Below, one piece after another: positions 34,520 to 43,125 of a DNA stretch of 64,000 nt. The stretch is from contig NZ_AP027043.1 in assembly GCF_027924665.1 (NCBI RefSeq), positions 1,054,001-1,118,000 of the forward strand, written 5' to 3'. A program made the position numbers and the translations under genes. Positions within the stretch are counted from its first letter, which is position 1. Every line of letters starts with the position of its first letter. Source of the DNA: Flavobacterium sp. GSB-24 (GTDB lineage Bacteria; Bacteroidota; Bacteroidia; Flavobacteriales; Flavobacteriaceae). The notes below the pieces were generated by a model. It had not been told where the DNA came from. It did not search any database and saw nothing but the letters and a program-made list of their open reading frames with translations.

Positions 34520-35380
34520 TTATTTTTGTTGATAAGCTACAGCAGTCTGCTTACTTGTGCCTAAACCTTCGATTCCTAATTCGATTATGTCGCCTGCTTT
34601 AATGTAAATTGGATCTGGTTTAATTCCTAAACCAACTCCCGGAGGCGTTCCTGTACTAATAACATCGCCAGGAAGCAAGGTCATAAACTGACTTAAATAA
34701 TGAACCAAGAATGGAATTTTAAAAATCAAGTTTGAAGTGTTACTGTTTTGGAATGTTTTTCCGTTTACAGTAAGCCACATTTTTAGGTTATTTACGTCAC
34801 CCACTTCGTCTGGAGTTGCCATAATTGGTCCAAGAGGAGCAAAGGTATCAGAACCTTTTCCTTTTGCCCATTGTCCGCCACGCTCGATCTGGAAAGCTCT
34901 CTCGCTGTAATCGTTTAAAAGACAGTATCCTGCGATATAATTTGGTGCATCTTCTTCAGAAACATAGCTCGCTTTTTTACCTACAACAAAAGCCAATTCT
35001 ACTTCCCAGTCTGTTTTTTCGCTGTTTTTTGGGATGATCAAATTATCATTTGGCCCGCATAAAGAAGTTGTAGATTTGAAGAAAATAATTGGTTCTTCTG
35101 GAATTGCAGCGCCAGTTTCTTCACAGTGATCTACATAATTTAATCCGATGCAGATAATTTTTGAAGGACGCGCAACCGGCGAACCCAAACGTACTGAATC
35201 ACTAACTTCTGGTAAAGATGGATTGTTTTTTAAAGCTTCTTCTAATTTTGCTAATCCGTCATTTTCAAAAAAAGCTTCGTTGTAATCTGTTGTTACGATA
35301 GACGAAACATCATATCTTTTATCATTTAGTAAAACACCTGGTTTTTCCTTTCCTTCTTCTCCAAATCTTATAAGTTTCAT
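34520..35380 (-). CDS. Fumarylacetoacetate hydrolase-family diketo-acid hydrolase (2,4-diketo-3-deoxy-L-fuconate hydrolase)
   Basis: 286 residues of the FAH fold: KIICIGLNYVDHCEETG, EPIIFFKSTTSLCGP, KTDWEVELAFVVGK (metal-binding Glu residues), the RGGQWAKGKGSDTFAPLGP active-site loop (split GGQWAKGKGSD), and GDVISTGTPPGVGLG. It cleaves a carbon-carbon bond in a diketo acid. In the fucose route it would split 2,4-diketo-3-deoxy-L-fuconate to pyruvate and lactate. It is 4 bp upstream of the mutarotase gene. Confidence 0.88.
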   Translation of the reverse strand: MKLIRFGEEGKEKPGVLLNDKRYDVSSIVTTDYNEAFFENDGLAKLEEALKNNPSLPEVSDSVRLGSPVARPSKIICIGLNYVDHCEETGAAIPEEPIIFFKSTTSLCGPNDNLIIPKNSEKTDWEVELAFVVGKKASYVSEEDAPNYIAGYCLLNDYSERAFQIERGGQWAKGKGSDTFAPLGPIMATPDEVGDVNNLKMWLTVNGKTFQNSNTSNLIFKIPFLVHYLSQFMTLLPGDVISTGTPPGVGLGIKPDPIYIKAGDIIELGIEGLGTSKQTAVAYQQK

Positions 35381-35400
35381 ATTTTAATTTTTAGTTTCTT

Positions 35401-35460
35401 GCCACGAATTACACGAATTTTCTCGAATTAAAATTTGTGGAAATTTGTGTAATTCGTGGC
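35401..35460. repeat. CACGAATT-family inverted repeat
   Basis: GCCACGAATTACACGAATTT at the left pairs with AATTTGTGTAATTCGTGGC at the right, with a short central segment, in the gap between the hydrolase and SDR genes. Related copies occur at 39056-39128 and 39957-40011. Confidence 0.85.
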
Positions 35461-35482
35461 TATGTTTTTTTTTTTTAATATT

Positions 35483-36247
35483 TTAGTTGTTCAATTTGAT
35501 GAATCCGCCATCAATTGGGTAGTCTGAACCTGTGATGAAAGACGATTCGTCGCTGCACAAGAATAATGCTAAAGTTGCGATTTCTTCTGGTTTTCCCATA
35601 CGTCCGATTGGTTGTGATTGAGATAATTTTTCGAAGATTTCTTCTTCTTTTCCTGGATAATTTTTAGCAATAAATCCGTCTACGAAAGGCGTATGAACCC
35701 TTGCAGGAGAAATAGAATTACATCTGATTTTATCATTCAAATAATCTTTTGCAACTGATAAAGTCATGGCCATAACCGCTCCTTTTGCAGTAGAATAAGC
35801 AAAACGGTCAGGAATTCCAACCCAGCAGGCAATAGAAGCCAAGTTTAAAATTACACCTCCGCCAGAGCTTCTAAGTGCAGGAATCGATGCGTGAAGACAG
35901 TTGTAAACTCCTTTTACGTTTACATTCATAATACGGTCAAAATCAGATTCTGGAGTCGTGTCTACTTTTCCAACGTGAGCAATTCCGGCGTTGTTTACCA
36001 GAATATGAATATTTCCGATTTTCTCGAAAGTTGATTTCACTTGTTCGTGGTTCGAAACGTCGCAGGCATGTGCGAAAACATTTCCGCCGTTTGATTTTAT
36101 TTCTGCAACCGTTTCTTTTGCACTTTCTTCAGTCAATTCTAAAATGTGAACTTCAGCTCCCTGTTTAGCAAATAAAACTGAAATCGCTCTTCCAATTCCG
36201 CTTCCTCCGCCAGTGATAATTGCTTTTTTATTTTGTAATGAAAACAT
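35483..36247 (-). CDS. SDR dehydrogenase, probable 2-keto-3-deoxy-L-fuconate dehydrogenase
   Basis: 254-residue classical SDR: GGGSGIGRAISVLF (NAD loop), LVNNAGIAHVGKV, LNLASIACWVG, and YSTAKGAVMAMT with the full catalytic Tyr-xxx-Lys. Ends in SDYPIDGGFIKLNN. Family members in fucose and rhamnose loci oxidise the C4 hydroxyl of 2-keto-3-deoxy sugar acids. Its position between the UxaA-like dehydratase and the FAH-type hydrolase matches the pathway order, so the substrate call is reasonable though not proven. Confidence 0.85.
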   Translation of the reverse strand: MFSLQNKKAIITGGGSGIGRAISVLFAKQGAEVHILELTEESAKETVAEIKSNGGNVFAHACDVSNHEQVKSTFEKIGNIHILVNNAGIAHVGKVDTTPESDFDRIMNVNVKGVYNCLHASIPALRSSGGGVILNLASIACWVGIPDRFAYSTAKGAVMAMTLSVAKDYLNDKIRCNSISPARVHTPFVDGFIAKNYPGKEEEIFEKLSQSQPIGRMGKPEEIATLALFLCSDESSFITGSDYPIDGGFIKLNN

Positions 36248-36284
36248 TTGATATAAATTTTTATGAGTTGTTTTTAATAGTCTT

Positions 36285-37937
36285 TTACAAAGATACGCCG
36301 CGTTTCCACGGAATAAAATCGTCTTGGTTTAATTGAACTGCTTTCGGAATAATTTCGCCGCTTGCTGCTTTGATGCAATATTCTAAAATTTCTTCGCCCA
36401 TTTCTTCAATAGATTTTTCACCGCTGATAATTGGTCCGCAGTCAATATCGATAATATCTTTCATTCTTGTTGCTAGAACAGAGTTTGTCGCCACCTTAAT
36501 TACAGGACAAACTGGGTTTCCTGTCGGAGTTCCTAATCCAGTAGTAAATAAAATTAAAGTTGCTCCAGAAGCCGCTTTTCCAGTTGTTGCTTCCACATCA
36601 TTTCCTGGTGTGCAAACTAAACTCAATCCTGGTTTTGTAACCAATTCGGTGTAATCTAAAACATCAACAACAGGAGAAGTGCCGCCTTTTTTGGCTGCTC
36701 CAGCGCTTTTGATAGCATCTGTAATTAATCCGTCTTTGATGTTTCCTGGTGACGGATTCATATGAAAACCAGAACCCACTTTATGCGCCAGTTCATCATA
36801 AGATTCCATTAAATCTATGAATTTTTTGGCTTTATCTTCCGTAATACATCTGTCAATTAAATTCTGTTCAGCGCCGCATAATTCTGGGAATTCGGCCAAA
36901 AGAATTTTTCCGCCTAAAGCCACTACTAAATCAGATGTGTAACCCACAGCAGGATTTGCAGAAACACCGCTGAAACCATCGCTTCCGCCGCATTTTACAC
37001 CAATGCATAAATCGCTCAAAGGCGCATCAGTTCTTTCATATTGGTTGATTTCAATTAAACCTTCAAAAGTCTTTTTGATGGCATTGGTAATCAAAACTTC
37101 TTCGCTTTCTGTCTGCTGCTGTTCAAAAATAAACAACGGTTTGTCAAATTCTGGGTTTTGTCTTTTTACATCATTTACAAAATCCTGAACTTGTAAATGC
37201 TGGCATCCTAGACTCAAAAGCGTGATTCCACCAACGTTTGGATGATTGGCATAAGAAGCTAGTAAAGCACTCAAAGTAGAAGCATCCTGACGCGTTCCAC
37301 CGCAGCCGCCTTGGTGATTTAAGAATTTAATTCCGTCTACATTTTCAAAAACACGTTTGTTTTTTGGAGTCGGATTTAATTCAATATTAATATCATTAAT
37401 GTCATTTCCGTTCAAATAACCTTCCAGTAATTCGTGCGTAAATTGATTGTATTTGTCTGTTACAGCATAACCCAATTGCTTGTGTAATGCTTCTTTAATA
37501 ACATCAAGATTTCTGTTTTCACAAAAAACCGTCGGAACAAAAAGCCAGTAATTGGCTGTTCCAACACGTCCGTCTTTTCTTTTGTAACCTTTAAAAGTTC
37601 TGTTTTCAAATTTAGAAACATCAGGGGCATTCCATTCGTAAGAAGCGTTTCTGTAAGCGTAGGGATCTGCGGCGTGTTTTAAGTTTTCGGTCGTCATTAA
37701 ACTCCCTTTTGCCGCATCGCATTGTACTTTTCCGACCAAAACACCGTACATGTTTACTTCTTCTCCCTGCTTCATGTCCTGCATGTAGAATTTATGTTTG
37801 GCTTTGATGAGGTCTTGTAAAACGTAAGTTTCGTTTTCAAAAAGAATAGATTCTCCTTTTGGCAAGTCGGTTAAAGCTACCAGAACATTATCGTCTGGAT
37901 GCAGTTTTACCACTAATTTTTTAGTTGTATCAAGCAT
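36285..37937 (-). CDS. UxaA/altronate dehydratase-family sugar-acid dehydratase (probable L-fuconate dehydratase)
   Basis: 550 residues. An N-terminal SAF-type domain (about 1-80, KLVVKLHPDDNVLVAL and MKQGEEVNMYGVLVGK) precedes the UxaA catalytic region, with GYKRKDGRVGTANYW, HQGGCGGTRQDAS, LGCQHLQVQDF, IGVKCGGSDGFSG and VVDVLDYTE. Iron-dependent family members dehydrate altronate or galactarate. In Bacteroidetes fucose loci, a UxaA-type enzyme replaces the enolase-type fuconate dehydratase. It leads the four-gene operon ending in the mutarotase and is divergent from the AraC-type regulator. Confidence 0.88.
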   Translation of the reverse strand: MLDTTKKLVVKLHPDDNVLVALTDLPKGESILFENETYVLQDLIKAKHKFYMQDMKQGEEVNMYGVLVGKVQCDAAKGSLMTTENLKHAADPYAYRNASYEWNAPDVSKFENRTFKGYKRKDGRVGTANYWLFVPTVFCENRNLDVIKEALHKQLGYAVTDKYNQFTHELLEGYLNGNDINDINIELNPTPKNKRVFENVDGIKFLNHQGGCGGTRQDASTLSALLASYANHPNVGGITLLSLGCQHLQVQDFVNDVKRQNPEFDKPLFIFEQQQTESEEVLITNAIKKTFEGLIEINQYERTDAPLSDLCIGVKCGGSDGFSGVSANPAVGYTSDLVVALGGKILLAEFPELCGAEQNLIDRCITEDKAKKFIDLMESYDELAHKVGSGFHMNPSPGNIKDGLITDAIKSAGAAKKGGTSPVVDVLDYTELVTKPGLSLVCTPGNDVEATTGKAASGATLILFTTGLGTPTGNPVCPVIKVATNSVLATRMKDIIDIDCGPIISGEKSIEEMGEEILEYCIKAASGEIIPKAVQLNQDDFIPWKRGVSL

Positions 37938-38098
37938 TGTCTTGTTGTTTTTTTTCTTTTTTGTGTTGTCGTTTTCTGTAGTTAGGGAAGAAGTTAAGCA
38001 CTTTGATTTCCCTAAAATTTGGGCAGTAAACGAAAAATAAAATTAGTTTTTTTAGCCTTTTATTATTAGTCTAATATTATCCGTGTATAATCTTTAAT

Positions 38099-38106
38099 TA
38101 TCTTTG
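38099..38106 (+). promoter_or_regulatory. TAnnTTTG box abutting the AraC-type regulator start
   Basis: TATCTTTG fits the Bacteroidetes -7 consensus but sits 2 bp from the ATG at 38108. If used, transcription would begin at or just after the first or second ATG (38108 or 38111). It may be coincidence; no good -33 is seen. Confidence 0.3.
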
Positions 38107-38107
38107 C

Positions 38108-39001
38108 ATGATGAAATTGGAACAAACCAAAATAGCGTCTTATCTCAATACAAAAGTTTCGGTATTAAATCGTGTTGAGCCTTTTTTTCAAGCGCCCTTT
38201 CATTCTCATCCCGAATTAGAATTGGTGTATGTAAAAGAGAGTTATGGCAAGCGAATTATCGGAAATTCGGTAATGCCATTTGAACCCGGCGATATGGTTT
38301 TTTTAGGTTCTGATATTCCGCACGTTTGGCTAAATGACGAGAAATATTATCAGGGAATTGAAGATTTAAAAGCCAATTCGATTGTCGTATATTTTCATAA
38401 AGATATTTTCGGACCGACTTTTTACGAATTAAAAGAAACCCAAAAAATCAACGAACTCTTTTTTCAGGCTGGAAAAGGGATTTCGATTATCGGAAAAACC
38501 AATAAGCAGATTGCTAAAAAACTGGAGAAGTTAGTTTCAAAAAAAGACTTTGAGGTAATTGTCGGACTTTTTGAGATTTTGTCTATTCTTTCAGAAAGTC
38601 AGGATACGATCTATATCAATGACGAAATTTATTCTTTGATGCAGAAAGATTCAAAAGTAGATCGTCTTTCAGAAGTTTTTCAATATGTGAATAAAAATTA
38701 CAAGAAGAATATTTCTTTAGAAGAAATTGCCGCTGTCGCGAATATGACTCGGACTTCTTTCTGCAGAATGTTCAGAGTTAAAACAAAGAAAAATTTTGTG
38801 GATTATCTGCACGAAATCAGAATCTCAAATGCCTGTAAATTGTTGCTGGAAACCGATAAAAGTATGTCTGAAATTGCATACGAATGCGGTTATAAAACAG
38901 CTTCAAATTTTAATAAACTTTTCAAAAAAGTTAAAGGAATAACGCCATCTGATTTTAAAAATAATGCGAAGATGAGTTTTGCCACAGATTATAAAGATTA
39001 A
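38108..39001 (+). CDS. AraC-family regulator with N-terminal cupin
   Basis: 297 residues: an N-terminal cupin sensor (FHSHPELELVYVKESYGK, FEPGDMVFLGSDIPHVW) and a C-terminal double HTH (ISLEEIAAVANMTRTSFCRM, ISNACKLLLETDKSMSEIAY, ECGYKTASNFNKLFKKVKG). It lies between the dehydratase operon and the SDR/symporter genes and reads in the opposite direction, so it likely controls both in response to the sugar. A TATCTTTG box lies at 38099-38106, only 2 bp before the ATG, which would make the transcript nearly leaderless; the cupin begins by residue 17, so a much later start is unlikely. Confidence 0.9.
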   Translation: MMKLEQTKIASYLNTKVSVLNRVEPFFQAPFHSHPELELVYVKESYGKRIIGNSVMPFEPGDMVFLGSDIPHVWLNDEKYYQGIEDLKANSIVVYFHKDIFGPTFYELKETQKINELFFQAGKGISIIGKTNKQIAKKLEKLVSKKDFEVIVGLFEILSILSESQDTIYINDEIYSLMQKDSKVDRLSEVFQYVNKNYKKNISLEEIAAVANMTRTSFCRMFRVKTKKNFVDYLHEIRISNACKLLLETDKSMSEIAYECGYKTASNFNKLFKKVKGITPSDFKNNAKMSFATDYKD

Positions 39002-39055
39002 AGGGATTTTTTAAATCTGCCCAATCTGCTAGATATGCGTGAAATAAAAAATATA

Positions 39056-39128
39056 GCCACGAATTACACCAATTTCCACGAATTAATTTCTAAATAAAAA
39101 ATTCTAGTTAATTCGTGTAATTCGTGGC
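39056..39128. repeat. CACGAATT-family inverted repeat
   Basis: GCCACGAATTACACCAATTT pairs with TTAATTCGTGTAATTCGTGG around an AT-rich loop, between the convergent AraC regulator and SDR genes. Hairpin formation could serve as a transcription end for both. Confidence 0.85.
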
Positions 39129-39140
39129 AAAAAAAATATT

Positions 39141-39920
39141 TTAAATAGATCGATCTAAATGGGTATAACCGCCATCTACATAAATAATCTGTCCAGTAGT
39201 ATGACTTGATTTTTCAGACAATAAGAAAACCACCATATTAGCAATTTCTTCTGCCGTTGTCATTCTGTTTTCTAGCGGAATATTTTTAGTTATTGCGGCT
39301 AATTTTTCTTCTTTATTTTCAAAAGTATTAATCCACGTTTCGTAAAGCGGTGTGTAACATTCTGCTACAATTACAGCGTTTACACGAATGCTGTATTTTA
39401 ATAATTCAACGGCCCATTCTCTGGTTAAAGCATTTCTTCCTCCGTTTGAAGCAGCGTACGCTGAGGTTCCGCCTTGTCCTGTTTCGGCAGTTTTAGAACC
39501 AATATTTACAATTGCTCCTTTTGATTCTTTCAAATATGGAAGCGCATGCTGTGCCATTAAATAATAATGCACTAAATTTTTATGAAGCGAAGCAGCGAAA
39601 TCTTCATAATTTCCATTCTCTAATCCAACACCGTCATTAACGCCGGCGTTATTTACAAGTCCGTCAATTCTGCCGAATTTTGCGATTACGGCTTCAACGG
39701 CTTTTTTACAGTCTTCAGGTTTGGTAAGATCGGCAGCAACTTGATGCGCTTCTTTTCCAATGGCTTTTAATTCTTCTACGGCTTTGATGTTATCATTTTC
39801 GTTACGTCCAACGATAAACGGAATTGCATTTTCTTCGGCTAGAACTTTAACGATTCCTAAACCAATTCCTTTTGCGCCTCCAGTAACGATAATGATTTTT
39901 TGGGTTAATGATAACTGCAT
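39141..39920 (-). CDS. SDR-family protein, probable L-fucose dehydrogenase, with altered catalytic Lys
   Basis: 259-residue SDR: GGAKGIGLGIVKVLAEE, NNAGVNDGVG, IVNIGSKTAETG (catalytic Ser), and YAASNGGRNALTREWA, where the usual Tyr-xxx-Lys reads Tyr-Ala-Ala-Ser-Asn: the catalytic lysine is replaced by asparagine (codon AAC). C-terminus IIYVDGGYTHLD is normal. In the fucose pathway an SDR oxidises the sugar to the lactone, and this gene stands just downstream of the symporter gene. The missing lysine makes ordinary SDR catalysis uncertain. Confidence 0.78.
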   Translation of the reverse strand: MQLSLTQKIIIVTGGAKGIGLGIVKVLAEENAIPFIVGRNENDNIKAVEELKAIGKEAHQVAADLTKPEDCKKAVEAVIAKFGRIDGLVNNAGVNDGVGLENGNYEDFAASLHKNLVHYYLMAQHALPYLKESKGAIVNIGSKTAETGQGGTSAYAASNGGRNALTREWAVELLKYSIRVNAVIVAECYTPLYETWINTFENKEEKLAAITKNIPLENRMTTAEEIANMVVFLLSEKSSHTTGQIIYVDGGYTHLDRSI

Positions 39921-39956
39921 GATTTTTATGTATTATAATTTATTGCGATTTTTTTT

Positions 39957-40011
39957 GCCACGAATTACACGAATTAACTCGAATTTTTTATTTAGAAAAT
40001 TAATTCGTGGC
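39957..40011. repeat. CACGAATT-family inverted repeat
   Basis: GCCACGAATTACACGAATTA at the left and TTAATTCGTGGC at the right, between the symporter and SDR genes. It follows the terminator-like hairpin at 40048-40080 in the direction of transcription. Confidence 0.82.
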
Positions 40012-40047
40012 TTTTATTTCTATGTGTTAGAACTTTTTTTAAAAATT

Positions 40048-40080
40048 TACAGCTGTTGTTCATGACAAACAACAGCTGTA
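40048..40080 (-). terminator. Hairpin terminator downstream of the symporter gene
   Basis: A 12-bp perfect stem (ACAGCTGTTGTT/AACAACAGCTGT) is followed on the minus strand by AAATTTTT. Its position 30 bp after the symporter stop suggests termination or attenuation before the SDR gene. Confidence 0.7.
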
Positions 40081-40109
40081 AAAATAGAGAGAATAGAACT
40101 GATAATTTA

Positions 40110-41795
40110 TTACCAGAACTTAACATAAAGCGCCACAATAATCAATAATGTAATTACGATTAAGACTGTTGTCTGCGGTTTAACTTTAAACATTCCTGGT
40201 TCTGTTTCGAATGCTTTAGGGTTTACTTTTGGACCAGCGAAACTCATCAAGATCATCACTAACATAGTAAAGAAGAATGATAATCCCATACAAATGTGGA
40301 ACGGAATTTCGAAAGCTCCTTTTCCGTTAGGATAAGCTGTGTATAAAAGTGTATCGTTTCCAAATAATGCAGGAGCGTATTCGTTGAATAAAACTGACAA
40401 TGCGAATCCTAAAATTACACCCACGATTGCTGCTGCACCAGTAGTTCTTTTCCAGAACATACCAAGGAAGAACATAGCAAAAACTCCAGGGCTGATGAAT
40501 CCAGTGTACTTTTGGATGTATGTAAATCCGCCGACACCACCGATTCCTAAAACGTCATTCCAAGTAAATAGAACGGCTAAAAGCATTGCAGCAAAAACGG
40601 CAATTCTACCAATGTTTACCTGTTGCTTTTCTCCAGCTTCTTTTTGAATATATTTTTTATGAATATCTAATGTATAAATTGTAGAAATACTGTTTACTTT
40701 TCCAGCCAAAGAAGCTACGATCGCAGCCGTTAAAGCCGCAACAGAAAGACCTTTTAATCCTGTTGGAAGGAAAGTTAATACAGCAGAATAAGCTCCGTCT
40801 TTTCCTCCAACTAATTGAGGTAAATGTCCGTTTGTGTATAAAACGTAAGCAGCAATACCAGGAAGCATTACGATAAGCGGCATTAATAATTTTAACATAC
40901 CAGCAAATAAGATTCCTGTACGAGCTGTTTGTAAATCTGCTCCAAGTGCTCTTTGCGTGATGTATTGGTTACAGCCCCAATAGTTTAAGTTGATAATCCA
41001 GATACCAGCAAGGTAAGACATCAAACCTGGGAAAGTCAAATATTTATCAATTTCTAATTGAGAAGAAGCTGCAGTTGGTTTTGGAATAATCATTTTGAAA
41101 TGCTCAGGCGCCTCAGTCATTAATACTTTGAATCCTTCGATTGCACTACTGCTTATTCCTAGCTTTTCTCCAACAGTTACTAATGCAATATAAGAAGTTA
41201 CCAAACCTCCAATAATTAATACAGCAACCTGAATAACGTCTGTATAAGCCACAACTTTCATTCCTCCAAGAGAAATAAATAAAGCAAATACAGCCAAACC
41301 GATCATAATAGCATGAAGATATTCTCCACCAGCAAGACCGTTAATAGCCACTGCCCCTAAATATAAAATAGAAGTTAAGTTTACAAAAACGTACAAAAAC
41401 AACCAGAAAACTGCCATAATCAAAGCAGTAGATTCGTTGTAACGTGTTTTTAAGAATTGTGGCATTGTGTAAATCTTGTTTTTAAGATATACAGGAATAA
41501 ACCACACAGCTACAATAATAAGTGCAACGGCAGCAAGCCATTCGTAAGCAGCAACAGCGATTCCTAAAAAGAAACCTTCACCGCTCATTCCGATGAATTG
41601 TTCTGCAGAAATGTTAGAAGCAATTAAAGAAGCTCCAATTGCCCACCAAGTTAAATTTCCTTCAGCCAAAAAGTAAGCTTTAGCATCTTGTTCGTCTTGT
41701 TTACGTTTGCGATAAACGGTATAACCGTAGACCGAGACTACGATAAAATAGATAATAAAAACCGCATAATCTGCGAAAGCGAGGTTTTGGTTCAT
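40110..41795 (-). CDS. Sodium/solute symporter (SSS family), probable sugar importer
   Basis: 561 residues with about 14 membrane helices. The SSS-family pattern includes GASLIASNISAEQFIGMSGE in helix 2 region, GGMKVVAYTDVIQV, NLNYWGCNQYITQRALGA and SLAGKVNSISTIYTLD, matching vSGLT-like sugar/sodium transporters. Its gene stands at the head of the minus-strand fucose-type genes, so it probably imports L-fucose or a related sugar with sodium. About 250 bp of AT-rich sequence lie upstream, with no clear promoter. Confidence 0.9.
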   Translation of the reverse strand: MNQNLAFADYAVFIIYFIVVSVYGYTVYRKRKQDEQDAKAYFLAEGNLTWWAIGASLIASNISAEQFIGMSGEGFFLGIAVAAYEWLAAVALIIVAVWFIPVYLKNKIYTMPQFLKTRYNESTALIMAVFWLFLYVFVNLTSILYLGAVAINGLAGGEYLHAIMIGLAVFALFISLGGMKVVAYTDVIQVAVLIIGGLVTSYIALVTVGEKLGISSSAIEGFKVLMTEAPEHFKMIIPKPTAASSQLEIDKYLTFPGLMSYLAGIWIINLNYWGCNQYITQRALGADLQTARTGILFAGMLKLLMPLIVMLPGIAAYVLYTNGHLPQLVGGKDGAYSAVLTFLPTGLKGLSVAALTAAIVASLAGKVNSISTIYTLDIHKKYIQKEAGEKQQVNIGRIAVFAAMLLAVLFTWNDVLGIGGVGGFTYIQKYTGFISPGVFAMFFLGMFWKRTTGAAAIVGVILGFALSVLFNEYAPALFGNDTLLYTAYPNGKGAFEIPFHICMGLSFFFTMLVMILMSFAGPKVNPKAFETEPGMFKVKPQTTVLIVITLLIIVALYVKFW

Positions 41796-42049
41796 TGTTA
41801 GTAGTATTTTAAATAATTATTATAGGGTTAAATTTGTTTGTTTGGTTCTAAATTGTTTTTTATGTTGTGTAATCTTGTTAAAAATGCAAGATGTGTTTTA
41901 TTTCTGTTATTTTTTTACGAAAATAAAAGCGGAAGCCAAATGTAAAATAAAAATTTAGAAATCAGCTACTGGTAAATGTGTTTTTTACATTTATTCAATC
42001 GAAATTGTGTTAAATTTTTAGCATTTAGCTTTATTGCACCGGCAAACCA

Positions 42050-43108
42050 TTAGGCTTTTACCAGACTTTTATAATGCACATCTGAAAGCTTTCTTAAAAT
42101 TTCAGCACTTTTTTCTGGTGTAATATCACGCTGCGATTCGCCTAACATTTCATATCCTACCATAAATTTCTTTACCGTTGCCGATCTTAACAACGGCGGA
42201 TAAAAATGCATGTGAAAATGCCATTCCGCATGATCAAATCCATCTGTTGGCGATTGATGAATTCCTGAAGAATAAGGGAAAGAAGTATTAAATAAATTGT
42301 CGTACTTCGTTGTTAATTGTTTTAAAATTTTAGCAAAAGCGTTGCTTTCTTCAGCAGAAAAATCGGTGATTTTGTTGGCAGCTCTTTTGCTCACAATCAT
42401 AGTTTCGTATGGCCAAATAGCCCAAAAAGGCACTAACGCTACAAAGTGATCGTTCTCAATTACAATACGCTCCCCAGTTTTCAATTCGGCCTGAACATAA
42501 TCTTCCAACAATGTTCTTCTATTTTTATCGTAATATGATTTTAAACTGTTATGCGTTTTTTCAACCTGAGTTGGTAAAGAAGACTGTGCCCAGATTTGCC
42601 CATGCGGATGCGGGTTGCTGCAGCCCATTACACTTCCTTTATTTTCAAAAATCTGAACGTGGTTAATGTACTTGATGTTTCCTAAATCAGTATATTCTTT
42701 CTGCCAGGTTTTAATAATATTTTCAATATCTGCAATTTCCATTTCTGGGAGAGTCAAATCGTGTCTTGGCGAAAAGCAAACCACTCTCGAAATTCCTTGT
42801 TCTGGTTTTACTTTAAAGAAAGTATGTTTAATATCGTCTTCAAAAATAATTTCCTCTTGTTTCATCGCAGCAAAATCATTTTCAAAAACAAAACTGTTTT
42901 CGTATACTGGATTAGTTTCTCCATTGGCACGAACATTTCCCGGACATAAATAACAAGTGGGATCGTATTTTGGAAGTTCTTCCGTAGAAATAGTTTCATT
43001 TTGTCCCTGCCAAGGGCGTTTTGCACGATGAGGTGAAACCAAGACCCATTCGTTGATTAGAGGATTGAAGCGTCTGTGAGGATCTTCGTTAATGTCAAAA
43101 TTTTTCAT
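42050..43108 (-). CDS. galT: Galactose-1-phosphate uridylyltransferase
   Basis: 352 residues of the HIT-superfamily GalT: RRFNPLINEWVLVSPHRAKR at the start, TCYLCPGN with a zinc Cys pair, and SNPHPHGQIWA, where the central His of His-Pro-His is the uridylylated nucleophile; GFDHAEWHFHMHFYPP supplies the second metal and substrate His cluster. It transfers UMP from UDP-glucose to galactose-1-phosphate. It is the last gene of galM-galK-galT, 17 bp from galK. Confidence 0.96.
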   Translation of the reverse strand: MKNFDINEDPHRRFNPLINEWVLVSPHRAKRPWQGQNETISTEELPKYDPTCYLCPGNVRANGETNPVYENSFVFENDFAAMKQEEIIFEDDIKHTFFKVKPEQGISRVVCFSPRHDLTLPEMEIADIENIIKTWQKEYTDLGNIKYINHVQIFENKGSVMGCSNPHPHGQIWAQSSLPTQVEKTHNSLKSYYDKNRRTLLEDYVQAELKTGERIVIENDHFVALVPFWAIWPYETMIVSKRAANKITDFSAEESNAFAKILKQLTTKYDNLFNTSFPYSSGIHQSPTDGFDHAEWHFHMHFYPPLLRSATVKKFMVGYEMLGESQRDITPEKSAEILRKLSDVHYKSLVKA

Positions 43109-43125
43109 TGTAGTGTGTTGTGGTA

